DNA of 64,000 nucleotides from Gammaproteobacteria bacterium RIFCSPHIGHO2_12_FULL_36_30 (GTDB taxonomy: Bacteria > Pseudomonadota > Gammaproteobacteria > Coxiellales > Coxiellaceae). The position numbers were made by a program, and so were the translations under genes. Below the pieces are notes generated by a model. The model searched no databases, had not been told where the DNA came from, and saw only the letters and a list, made by a program, of their open reading frames with translations. This document shows, piece after piece, positions 56,532 through 64,000 of this stretch. The stretch covers positions 62,001 through 126,000 of the forward strand of contig MGXU01000003.1 in NCBI GenBank assembly GCA_001801815.1, read 5' to 3'. The stretch's first letter is position 1; each line of letters begins with the position of its first letter.

Positions 56532-56860
56532 TATAACGCACTAATACCATGATGATGCACAAGATTCAGCAACTTTAAGGATGAACCAGTTGGATGTCGC
56601 TCACCCCGCTCCCATTTTCTCACCGTTTCAATTGAAATATTCAATAGCTTCGCAAAAACAGGTTGGCTCACTTTTATTTTTTCGCGAATGTGTTTAATGT
56701 CGCGTGAACGAAAAGGTTTTACTTTTGGTAAACCAAGTCGTATATATTCTGGCAATGTCATAATATCGATATCGCCTGTGCGATGCAATGATGTGGCCAT
56801 TTCACGCAATAAATCATGCATTCTGTCACGTGCCGTTTTTTTAGTTTTCTTTGCAGTCAT
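56528..56860 (-). CDS. HTH antitoxin of the second TA module
   Basis: The 110-residue protein has a C-terminal XRE helix-turn-helix (IKHIREKIKVSQPVFAKLLNISIETVRKWERGERHPTG) of the HigA/NadS type. The ATG at 56860, with GAGG nine bases upstream, is chosen over the in-frame TTG at 56875. It overlaps the upstream toxin stop region. It converges with ychJ. Confidence 0.9.
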   Translation of the reverse strand: MTAKKTKKTARDRMHDLLREMATSLHRTGDIDIMTLPEYIRLGLPKVKPFRSRDIKHIREKIKVSQPVFAKLLNISIETVRKWERGERHPTGSSLKLLNLVHHHGISALY

Positions 56861-56861
56861 A

Positions 56862-57227
56862 TTAAAAAACCTCAATCAACTCGCCGCGTTTAATGCGTAC
56901 TTGCATCTCCATGTCTGAATCATTCAAAAAATGACGAGAAAAATCACGTAAAAGTATTAATTCGCTTTGTATAATATTGTCTCGCTCATTTTTCGCGTAC
57001 CCAAATAAAAAAATTAAACGCACCGTTGGTCTGTATGCGATAAGGATTCTAAATCCACTGCGTTTACCTTCGCCTTGCCGCGCCACTCGCTTTTTCAACA
57101 ATCCACCACCTAAATCCGCATCGATCAAACCCTGCGTAATCTCATTAACCGCCTTTTTAAGCATTACATCTGAAACACTTTCACACTTTGCCCAACGATG
57201 AAAAGATTTGGTTTTAAAAATCCGCAT
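56862..57227 (-). CDS. RelE-family toxin (PF06296-type)
   Basis: The 121-residue protein starts MRIFKTKSFHRWAKCESVSD and contains GLIDADLGGGLLKKRVARQGEGKRSGFRILIAYR and FLFGYAKNERDNI, a pattern of the RelE subfamily that pairs with a downstream HTH antitoxin. It probably cleaves translated mRNA. It is unrelated at sequence level to the toxin at 43203. AGGGAT lies seven bases before the ATG. Confidence 0.92.
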   Translation of the reverse strand: MRIFKTKSFHRWAKCESVSDVMLKKAVNEITQGLIDADLGGGLLKKRVARQGEGKRSGFRILIAYRPTVRLIFLFGYAKNERDNIIQSELILLRDFSRHFLNDSDMEMQVRIKRGELIEVF

Positions 57228-57242
57228 GTCGCATCCCTAAGA

Positions 57243-57259
57243 GTAGTACATTGTACCAC
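57243..57259 (-). promoter_or_regulatory. Palindromic operator of the second TA module
   Basis: GTAGTACA-T-TGTACCAC is an inverted repeat (7 of 8 positions) ending 16 bases before the toxin start. It contains the TGTACCA half-site also found in the operator at 43572-43589. Confidence 0.6.
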
Positions 57260-57340
57260 CCTTTGCAAATAATAATTTCTGTAACTGAAATCAAGATACG
57301 CTTGTTTTTTTAAAAAATCAAATGATTTTTAAATTTTTTA

Positions 57341-57372
57341 TTTGGATATGATCGTATTCAATTTGGATATGG
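57341..57372 (+). repeat. Two direct repeats upstream of fmdB
   Basis: TTTGGATATG occurs at 57341 and 57362, exactly 21 bases (two helical turns) apart, each followed by a TA-rich stretch. They lie 40-70 bases before fmdB and may be a regulator site. Confidence 0.35.
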
Positions 57373-57410
57373 TAATATCGCAATACACAAAAAAATAAAC
57401 GAGAACAACC

Positions 57411-57686
57411 ATGCCCCTTTACGAATACCACTGCAAAAACTGCGGTGAAAATATAGAATTATTACAAAAACATTCTGACGCACCAGAAAAAACATGTCCG
57501 CATTGTCATAAAGATACATTACAAAAACAAATTTCAGCCGGGAATTTTCAATTAAAAGGCACGGGCTGGTATGAAACTGATTTTAAAAATGCGAAAAAGA
57601 AACCTGATGAAACAAAAAAAGCAGCGGAAACTAAACCGGAATCACCCGCAAAAACAGACACCGCAATCACTAAAAAAACAGATTGA
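57411..57686 (+). CDS. FmdB-type zinc ribbon protein
   Basis: The 91-residue protein begins MPLYEYHCKNCGE and has CPHC at about residue 31, the FmdB/CxxC-CxxC zinc ribbon, followed by the family FQLKGTGWYETDF segment and a Lys/Pro/Thr-rich tail. FmdB-type genes often precede aspS, as here. Exact function is unknown. Confidence 0.93.
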   Translation: MPLYEYHCKNCGENIELLQKHSDAPEKTCPHCHKDTLQKQISAGNFQLKGTGWYETDFKNAKKKPDETKKAAETKPESPAKTDTAITKKTD

Positions 57687-57742
57687 AGAATCAGTCTAAT
57701 ATCGTTAACATTGATTCCTAATTCTAAAAAATGGCTAATATT

Positions 57743-59500
57743 ATGCGTACACATGCGGCGAGCAACATCAATAAATCTTTAATTGATCAGTCTGTAACGA
57801 TATGCGGCTGGGTTCATCGTCGTCGCGATCACGGTGGTTTAATTTTTATTGATTTACGCGATCGTGATCATCTCGTACAAATTGTCTGCGATCCCAAAAA
57901 TAAAAATACATTTGATGTCGCACAAAAATTGCGAAATGAATTTGTTGTTCGCATCACTGGAAAAGTACGCGCGCGCCCTGCCGGAACTACCAACAAGGAA
58001 ATTCCATCGGGCGAAGTTGAAATTGATGCAACTGAAATTGAAATTTTAAATGCTGCGGAACCTTTGCCTTTTAATGTCGACGATTATCAAGATGTCGGCG
58101 AAGAAGTCAGATTAAAATATCGTTATTTAGATTTGCGCCGCAGCGAAAATCAATTGCGTTTAAAAAAACGCGCGAAGATCGTGCAATTTATTCGTCACTT
58201 TTTAGATGAAAAAAATTTCGTAGATATTGAAACACCTGTTTTAACAAAAACAACTCCTGAAGGTGCACGCGATTATTTAGTGCCAAGCAGAAATTATCCA
58301 GGAAAATTTTATGCACTGCCACAATCGCCACAAATTTTTAAACAATTATTAATGATTTCAGGATTTGATCGTTATTATCAAATCGTAAAATGCTTTCGCG
58401 ATGAAGATTTGCGCGCAGATCGTCAACCTGAATTTACACAACTCGATTTAGAAATGGCATTTGTAAATGAAAGTGATGTGCAAAATTTAATGGAAGAAAT
58501 GATCCATCAAATATGGAAAACAATTTTAAATGTTGATCTCGGAAAATTTCCACGCATGACTTTTGCAGAAGCGATGAGCCGTTTTGGTTCCGACAAACCT
58601 GATTTGCGCAATCCATTAGAATTAGTTGACATAAAAGATTTGATGAAAACAGTGGAATTTAAGGTATTTAATGCACCTGCAAATGATATTGATGGACGCG
58701 TCACTGTTTTGCGTTTACCACACCAAGAATTATCTAGAAAACAGATTGATGATTACACACAATTTGTCGCAATTTACGGCGCAAAAGGTTTGGCGTATAT
58801 AAAAATAAATGATGTTGCAAAAGGTGTTGGGGGTTTGCAATCGCCGATTTTAAAATTTATTCCGGAAAATATTGTGAAAGAAATTTTGTCGCGCACAAAA
58901 GCTGCGAACGGTGATATTTTATTTTTCGGCGCAGATAAATCAAAAATTGTTTCTGAATCACTCGGCGCGCTACGTGATAAATTATGCAAAGATTTTAATT
59001 TATATACAAAACCATGGGCGCCATTATGGGTTACTGATTTTCCAATGTATCAATTAGATAAAGAGGGAAAATGGGAACCGCTGCATCATCCGTTTACCGC
59101 ACCAACTGAAAATGATGTGAAAAAATTGCGGGAAAATCCAGGCCATTCAAATTCACGCGCATACGATATTGTGATGAACGGATATGAAATTGGTGGTGGA
59201 TCAATTCGTATTCATCGTTACGATATGCAATTAACTTCGCTTGATATTTTAGGAATAAAAGAAGATGAAGCGCATGCAAAATTCGGACATTTATTACAAG
59301 CCTTAAAATTAGGTGCGCCGCCGCATGGTGGAATTGCATTTGGTATTGATCGCATTGCAATGATTATGACTGACACACAAAATATTCGTGACGTGATTGC
59401 ATTTCCAAAAACACAAACAGCAAGTTGTCCATTAACAAATGCGCCTTCGATTGCAGATCAAATGCAGTTGCGAGAATTGGGAATTAAAACGATTAAATAA
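57743..59500 (+). CDS. aspS: Aspartyl-tRNA synthetase, probably non-discriminating
   Basis: AspRS charges tRNA-Asp (and tRNA-Asn if non-discriminating). The OB-fold anticodon domain, class II core ([20 protein letters not shown]) and motif 3 (FGIDRIAM) are present, with the bacterial GAD insertion; 585 residues. The ATG at 57743 matches the standard MRT start; 57731 is possible. In the anticodon domain the sequence reads RRRDHGG and RARPAG, giving His 30 and Gly 81, the residues I recall from non-discriminating Pseudomonas AspRS (His31/Gly83), where E. coli has Leu and Lys. With gatCAB in this window, it may make Asp-tRNA(Asn). Confidence 0.95.
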   Translation: MRTHAASNINKSLIDQSVTICGWVHRRRDHGGLIFIDLRDRDHLVQIVCDPKNKNTFDVAQKLRNEFVVRITGKVRARPAGTTNKEIPSGEVEIDATEIEILNAAEPLPFNVDDYQDVGEEVRLKYRYLDLRRSENQLRLKKRAKIVQFIRHFLDEKNFVDIETPVLTKTTPEGARDYLVPSRNYPGKFYALPQSPQIFKQLLMISGFDRYYQIVKCFRDEDLRADRQPEFTQLDLEMAFVNESDVQNLMEEMIHQIWKTILNVDLGKFPRMTFAEAMSRFGSDKPDLRNPLELVDIKDLMKTVEFKVFNAPANDIDGRVTVLRLPHQELSRKQIDDYTQFVAIYGAKGLAYIKINDVAKGVGGLQSPILKFIPENIVKEILSRTKAANGDILFFGADKSKIVSESLGALRDKLCKDFNLYTKPWAPLWVTDFPMYQLDKEGKWEPLHHPFTAPTENDVKKLRENPGHSNSRAYDIVMNGYEIGGGSIRIHRYDMQLTSLDILGIKEDEAHAKFGHLLQALKLGAPPHGGIAFGIDRIAMIMTDTQNIRDVIAFPKTQTASCPLTNAPSIADQMQLRELGIKTIK

Positions 59501-59509
59501 ATATATTTA

Positions 59510-60688
59510 ATGAAAAATCAAACTAAAATAATTATTGCGTGTTTATTTTTAACACCACTCATGTGTTTAGGTTTGGATTTATACACACCTTCTTTACCTG
59601 CAATCACAAATTATTTTCACGTCACCGCCCTTTCAGCAAAATTAACGATTGTTTTTTATTTGGTGGGATTTGCGATTGCACAACCATTTGTTGGAATTAT
59701 TGCAGATCACATTGAACGAAAATCAATGATATTAATCGCATTAATTATTTATTGCGCATCATCAATTTTATCCGCATTTAGCCCAACAATTCATGTGTTA
59801 TATTATTTTAGAATAATAAATAGTATTTGCGCTGCATGCACTTCTGCCTCTATTCGAATTATGATTGCAGAAAATTTTTCCGGAAAAATGCTTGCAAAAA
59901 TGAATAATTATTATGTGATGGGATGGTCGCTCACGCCTATTTTAGCACCGGTTCTCGGTGGTTATTTGCAACATTATTTTGATTGGCAAGCCAGTTTTTA
60001 TTTTATGGGATTATATGCTTTTATTGCTTTAGTATCTTGTGCGTATTTATTAAATAAAAAATTACCGAGCCCAAAAACCGAAACTGTTTTGAAAAAAACA
60101 ATTAATACATGGAAAAAATTATTTTGTGATCGATTGTATATTGCGAACGTGATTATATTATCGGTTGAAAATTCATTATTATTTTTATATTACGCAACTG
60201 CACCTTTTATTATTCAAACGATTTTACATTTTGATGCAGCGCAATATGGAAAAATTGTTTTATTTATTGGTGTTTCATATATGACTGGATCTTTCTTAAA
60301 TGGAAAATTACTGAATTATTTTTCAACACAAAAATTAATTGGCGCTGGTTTAATTGCTTCGCTTGTTGTTGCGTTTGCTTTTGTATGTTCTGTTTTATTT
60401 TTTCATTGGAATGCACATCCGAATATTTATGCCGCAACAATTCCTATTTTTATTATTTTTATGCTAGATGGATTTGTGTTTGCAAATGCCATTTCACAAA
60501 TTGTTGAGCGTTACACAACAGTTGCGGGCACTGCGAGTGGATTGATGAGTGGTTTATTAAATATAGCTGCAGCGATTGTTGTATTTTTATGTTCTGCTTT
60601 ATTAAATTTGCATTATTTACTAGTATTAAGCGCTGTTTATTTTGTTTTATTATTTTGTTCGATTTGTGTTTTTCGTTTTTTAAAATAA
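59510..60688 (+). CDS. MFS drug-resistance transporter (Bcr/CflA type)
   Basis: The 392-residue protein has 12 predicted helices and the DHA1 pattern: GLDLYTPSLPAITNYFHV at the start, and GIIADHIERKSMI as the loop 2-3 motif A. The Bcr/CflA subfamily exports drugs or amino acids (sulfonamide, bicyclomycin). It starts nine bases after aspS. Substrate cannot be predicted. Confidence 0.9.
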   Translation: MKNQTKIIIACLFLTPLMCLGLDLYTPSLPAITNYFHVTALSAKLTIVFYLVGFAIAQPFVGIIADHIERKSMILIALIIYCASSILSAFSPTIHVLYYFRIINSICAACTSASIRIMIAENFSGKMLAKMNNYYVMGWSLTPILAPVLGGYLQHYFDWQASFYFMGLYAFIALVSCAYLLNKKLPSPKTETVLKKTINTWKKLFCDRLYIANVIILSVENSLLFLYYATAPFIIQTILHFDAAQYGKIVLFIGVSYMTGSFLNGKLLNYFSTQKLIGAGLIASLVVAFAFVCSVLFFHWNAHPNIYAATIPIFIIFMLDGFVFANAISQIVERYTTVAGTASGLMSGLLNIAAAIVVFLCSALLNLHYLLVLSAVYFVLLFCSICVFRFLK

Positions 60689-60780
60689 ATTCCATATTAT
60701 TTCAAAAACCCGAATATCATTTTTGAAAAATGCGCGTAACATTTAACTCATTATAAACTTAAATTAGATGGTGGGTAAAA

Positions 60781-61854
60781 ATGATCGACATTCAAGAATC
60801 TGGTTCGATAAAAAAATTGCATATGGATACGCAATATCAATATTTATTAAACGAAATAAAAACTCGTTTAAAAAAATCTCAATTTCGCGCGGCAATTGCT
60901 GTTAATTATGAATTAATTCAATTCTATTGGGAAATTGGGAAGCTCATTATTACACAACAAGAAAAAAGTAAGTGGGGTGACGCATTATTTAAAACCTTAG
61001 CAAGTGATTTGCGCGAGAGTTTTCCTAATACGGAAGGTTTTTCGGAAACCAATCTGAAAAGTATGCGTATATTTTCTGAGCACTATCCCGATGGTGAATT
61101 TGGGCAGGCGCTGCCTGCCCAATTAACATGGACGCATCATGTGGTGATCGTCAGAACTATAAAACCTGGAAATATGGCTATTAAACAATGGTACGCAAAC
61201 CAGACAATTGAAAATGGATGGCCATATCGTGAACTGAAAGCTCAAATTAAATCTGATCTGTACAACAGAAAATCAAACACAGCGATCAAAACAACCAACT
61301 TCATCAGTAAATTACCCACCACAACTTCACACCTCGCACAAGAAATGATTAAAGATCCCTATAAATTTCATTTTTTAACTGTAGGCAATGAAGCGCTCGA
61401 AAAAGATATTCATAATGGTCTTGTTAGTCACATCAAAGAATTTCTAATGGAATTAGGACATGGCTTCGCACTGTACGGAACAAAATATCCCATTAACATT
61501 TCAAAAAAACGTTTTGAAATAGATTTGCTAATGTACAATACAAAACTGCATGCATATGTTGTGATTGAAATTAAACGCGGTGAATTTCATCCAAAAGATA
61601 CAGGACAACTCAGTTTTTATTTGACAGCGGTTGACGAACAATTAAAATTACCTGGCGATGCGCAAACAATCGGATTATTGCTTTGCGAAAAAAAGGATCG
61701 CTTTATCGCAGAATATGCACTAAAACGAATTGATGGTCCGATGGGAATTACGGAATACGAACTATCAAAATTTTTACCAGAAAAATTTGAATCTATTTTA
61801 CCAACAACAGAAGCAATAGAAGCAGAATTAGAAGAATTTACAAAAGAACAATAA
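60781..61854 (+). CDS. YhcG-family PDDEXK nuclease (DUF1016)
   Basis: The 357-residue protein has the DUF1016 N-terminal helical domain (NYELIQFYWEIGKLI..Q, GFSETNLKSMRIF) and the C-terminal PDDEXK nuclease domain: FEIDLLMYN and VVIEIKRGEF supply the Asp and ExK catalytic residues. YhcG proteins are putative Holliday-junction or RNA-end nucleases often seen in mobile regions. A GC-rich palindrome lies inside the gene at 61102-61120. Stand-alone between MFS and yebC. Confidence 0.92.
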   Translation: MIDIQESGSIKKLHMDTQYQYLLNEIKTRLKKSQFRAAIAVNYELIQFYWEIGKLIITQQEKSKWGDALFKTLASDLRESFPNTEGFSETNLKSMRIFSEHYPDGEFGQALPAQLTWTHHVVIVRTIKPGNMAIKQWYANQTIENGWPYRELKAQIKSDLYNRKSNTAIKTTNFISKLPTTTSHLAQEMIKDPYKFHFLTVGNEALEKDIHNGLVSHIKEFLMELGHGFALYGTKYPINISKKRFEIDLLMYNTKLHAYVVIEIKRGEFHPKDTGQLSFYLTAVDEQLKLPGDAQTIGLLLCEKKDRFIAEYALKRIDGPMGITEYELSKFLPEKFESILPTTEAIEAELEEFTKEQ

Positions 61855-61866
61855 GAGGAAATAGAA

Positions 61867-62610
61867 ATGGCCGGTCATTCCAAGTGGAAAAATATACAGC
61901 ATCATAAAGGCGCGCAAGATGCAAAGCGCGGAAAAATATTTACAAAACATATTCGCGAAATCACAACTGCCGCGCGTATGGGTGGTGGTGATGAAGCAAC
62001 TAATCCGCGTTTGCGTTTAGCGGTGCAAAGAGCGCTCGCACAAAATATGACGCGCGACACGATTAATCGCGCAATTAAACGCGGCGCTGGCGGCGAAGAT
62101 GAAATTGCGATGATGGAATGTGTTTATGAAGGTTATGGTCCGGGTGGTGTTGCGGTCATGGTGGAATGTTTAACCGATAATAAAAATCGCACTGCATCTG
62201 ATGTGCGACATGCATTTACAAAATACGGTAATTTTGGCGCATCAGGTTCAGTTGCATTTTTATTTAAAAAATGTGGCTGCATTCAATTTGAAAAAAATGC
62301 ACCTGAAGAAAAAATATTTGAAGTCGCGATTGAAGCTGGCGCAGATGATGTAATTGTTAATGATGATAAAAGTATTGATGTAATTACCGCGCCAGAAAAT
62401 TTTGATACGGTAAAAAATGCATTAACTGCTGCGCATTTAAAATTTACACAAACGGAAATTACCATGCTGCCATCAACTCAAGCAAAATTAGACGATATTG
62501 AGCAAGCAAAACAAATGATAAAATTAACAGACATGCTTGAAGATTTAGATGACGTGCAAAATGTGTATTCAAATGCTGATATTTCAGAGGAATTGTTGAA
62601 AAAAATATAG
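61867..62610 (+). CDS. yebC: YebC/PmpR-family translation/regulatory protein
   Basis: The protein begins [27 protein letters not shown] and shows the full YebC pattern ([29 protein letters not shown]). Recent work places YebC proteins on ribosomes stalled at proline runs. Length 247 is typical. AGAGGAAA precedes the ATG. In many gammaproteobacteria ruvCAB follows; here an MFS gene follows. Confidence 0.96.
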   Translation: MAGHSKWKNIQHHKGAQDAKRGKIFTKHIREITTAARMGGGDEATNPRLRLAVQRALAQNMTRDTINRAIKRGAGGEDEIAMMECVYEGYGPGGVAVMVECLTDNKNRTASDVRHAFTKYGNFGASGSVAFLFKKCGCIQFEKNAPEEKIFEVAIEAGADDVIVNDDKSIDVITAPENFDTVKNALTAAHLKFTQTEITMLPSTQAKLDDIEQAKQMIKLTDMLEDLDDVQNVYSNADISEELLKKI

Positions 62611-62614
62611 GGAT

Positions 62615-63889
62615 ATGGCGATAATACATCATATGAAATTAGTGTTATTTCAAAAAAATGTATTAGCCGCCGTATTCGGTAATTCGCTCGAATGGTATGA
62701 CTTTGTATTATACGGCAGTTTAGCACCTTTTCTCGCACAGCATTTTTTTCCAACCGATAATCATCTCACTTCATTAATGCTTACATTTGCTGTATTTGCA
62801 GTAGGTTTTTTATTTCGTCCGATTGGTGGAATTTTATTTTCGCATTTTGGCGATACACGCGGTCGCAGAAAAACATTAATTGCATCAATGATATTAATGG
62901 GCGTGCCAACCGTTTTAATCGGATTAATTCCAAGTTATCAAACAATCGGCGCAACTGCTCCAATTTTAATTTTATGTATTCGCGCATTTCAGGGATTATC
63001 GGTTGGTGGTGAATATGCAGGATCAATTAGTTATTTATTCGAAATTGCTGAAAAAAAGGAACGTGGATTTTATTCATCACTTGTGCAAGTTGGACTATTT
63101 AGCGGAATTTTAATAGGGCCGATTATTATTAAAATCGTAATGGCATTTACAACAACAGAAACATTCGCAGCATGGGGTTGGCGCATTCCATTTTTATGCG
63201 GTGCAATATTAGGATTAATTGCTTATTTTTTATGTCGACACATTTCAGAAACAGATGCATTTATTGCAATTCAAAAAGAAGTACAACACAAAATTCCGCT
63301 TGCTGTTTGTTTGCGCGAATATAAAATGCCGATGATTACAGGATTTTTAATTGCAGCGCAAGTTGGAATTTCATTTTGGTTGGTGATTGTTTATTTTGTT
63401 ACGTATTTTTCAAAAATATTACATGCGCCGTTTGATATTGTCGAAACACAAAATTTGTGGACAATTTTAATTGCATTAATTCTCACACCATTTCTTGGAA
63501 AATTATCAAAAATAATTTCGTCATGGATGATTTTATTTATTGCTTCAATTTTATTTATCGCATTTTCTTATGTTTTAAATGAAGTGATTGTGAATCATGT
63601 GTTGACAACTTCATTTTATTTAGCAAATTTTTGTTTGATGCTTTTTTCAATTACTTATTTATCTGCTTTTTCGGCAGTATTAGCAGCATTATTTCCAACA
63701 CAAGTCCGCTACAGTGGAATTGCATTTTCATATAATATTTCGCTCGCAATTTTTGGTGGATTGTCACCATTGGTTGTTACTGCATTAATTCAACAAGGCG
63801 TAATATTAGCACCAGGAATTTTATTAACGATTGGTGGTGTGTTATCAATTATCGCGTTAATTGCTGCAAAAAAATATGCGAAGTATTAA
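62615..63889 (+). CDS. MFS metabolite:H+ symporter (ProP-like)
   Basis: The 424-residue carrier has the MHS-family opening GNSLEWYDFVLYGSLAPFLAQHFFP, the loop motif GDTRGRRKTL, and 12 helices. Such proteins import osmolytes or carboxylates (ProP, KgtP, ShiA type). The ATG at 62615 is close to an AGGGAT site; an ATG at 62633 is an alternative. It starts four bases after yebC. Confidence 0.92.
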   Translation: MAIIHHMKLVLFQKNVLAAVFGNSLEWYDFVLYGSLAPFLAQHFFPTDNHLTSLMLTFAVFAVGFLFRPIGGILFSHFGDTRGRRKTLIASMILMGVPTVLIGLIPSYQTIGATAPILILCIRAFQGLSVGGEYAGSISYLFEIAEKKERGFYSSLVQVGLFSGILIGPIIIKIVMAFTTTETFAAWGWRIPFLCGAILGLIAYFLCRHISETDAFIAIQKEVQHKIPLAVCLREYKMPMITGFLIAAQVGISFWLVIVYFVTYFSKILHAPFDIVETQNLWTILIALILTPFLGKLSKIISSWMILFIASILFIAFSYVLNEVIVNHVLTTSFYLANFCLMLFSITYLSAFSAVLAALFPTQVRYSGIAFSYNISLAIFGGLSPLVVTALIQQGVILAPGILLTIGGVLSIIALIAAKKYAKY

Positions 63890-63892
63890 AAT

Positions 63893-64000
63893 ATGAATCC
63901 ACTTTCTTTATTTGGTTTATTTTCCGTCATCGCAATGCTAATCTTTTATGCATTAGAAGAACGCAGTCATTGGTTTATTTTATGTTTCGCACTATCTTGC
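63893..64000 (+). CDS. Small conserved membrane protein, cut by the right edge
   Basis: The first 36 codons (MNPLSLFGLFSVIAMLIFYALEER..) start three bases after the MFS stop and are open to the window end. The start resembles a widespread family of about 60-70-residue membrane proteins with the pattern LF.V.AML..Y.LE.RS.WF.L.FA. Function is unknown. Confidence 0.6.
   Translation, partial: MNPLSLFGLFSVIAMLIFYALEERSHWFILCFALSC

Overview
This AT-rich window (roughly one third GC by eye) comes from a gammaproteobacterial chromosome, most likely a host-associated Legionellales-type lineage (Legionella/Coxiella/Berkiella relatives). Evidence for that placement: several gene neighbourhoods are classical gammaproteobacterial ones (hupB-tRNA-Val-tRNA-Asp-ppiD; mreBCD-yhdP-tldD; lepA-rnc-era-recO-pdxJ; secB-grxC-yibN-gpmI-envC-ctpA; lgt-thyA), GatCAB is present for indirect tRNA amidation, and small blocks of orphan proteins with effector-like or surface-like features sit between the housekeeping operons. 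The lineage assignment is an inference and no rRNA gene is present to test it.

Layout. 1-2008: the 5' part of a large orphan gene running off the left edge. 2.0-4.3 kb: ppiD (apparently lacking the parvulin domain), tRNA-Asp, tRNA-Val, hupB with a clear promoter. 4.4-11.9 kb: tldD, a dinD-type gene, yhdP, mreD, mreC, mreB (minus strand). 12-16 kb: an exported cysteine-bearing membrane protein, then gatCAB behind an inverted repeat covering the gatC start. 16-19 kb (minus): membrane phosphatase, SDR, minor pilins pilX-pilW-pilV. 19-24.3 kb: a secreted protein, cysS, a ~196-bp imperfect palindrome, gltX, lpxH, and a surface-type gene split by a C9 tract. 24.3-34.7 kb (mostly minus): pdxJ, an effector-like orphan with a CCCC cluster, recO, an outer-membrane barrel, era, rnc, lepA, tilS, accA, trhO. 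34.8-42.9 kb: mlaA, a methyltransferase, trmL, gpsA, secB, grxC, rhodanese, then gpmI-envC-ctpA. 42.9-44.7 kb: an accessory pocket with a toxin-antitoxin module between two copies of the ctpA 3' end, plus a decayed secreted-protein gene. 44.7-49.5 kb: thyA, lgt, an orphan 480-aa protein, a TauE-type exporter, rppH. 49.6-51.9 kb: a two-gene Hip-kinase module and a repeat protein. 52-64 kb: nrdAB with NrdR and DnaA sites, ychJ, a second toxin-antitoxin module, fmdB-aspS, two MFS carriers, a YhcG-type nuclease, yebC, and a small membrane protein cut by the right edge.

Most noteworthy: (i) a Hip-kinase toxin gene placed first and followed by one gene that fuses a HipS/HipA-N-like domain to an HTH domain, behind three GATATC-centred palindromes; (ii) a possible phase-variable C9 switch in a cysteine-rich membrane protein unusually rich in N-x-S/T triplets; (iii) a toxin-antitoxin cassette flanked by a duplicated gene end; (iv) two unrelated TA modules with near-matching operator half-sites at the same distance from the toxin start; (v) an effector-like protein with a C-terminal cysteine cluster; (vi) dispersed REP-like 39-bp palindromes, one supplying the tilS start; (vii) an AspRS with non-discriminating signature residues alongside gatCAB.
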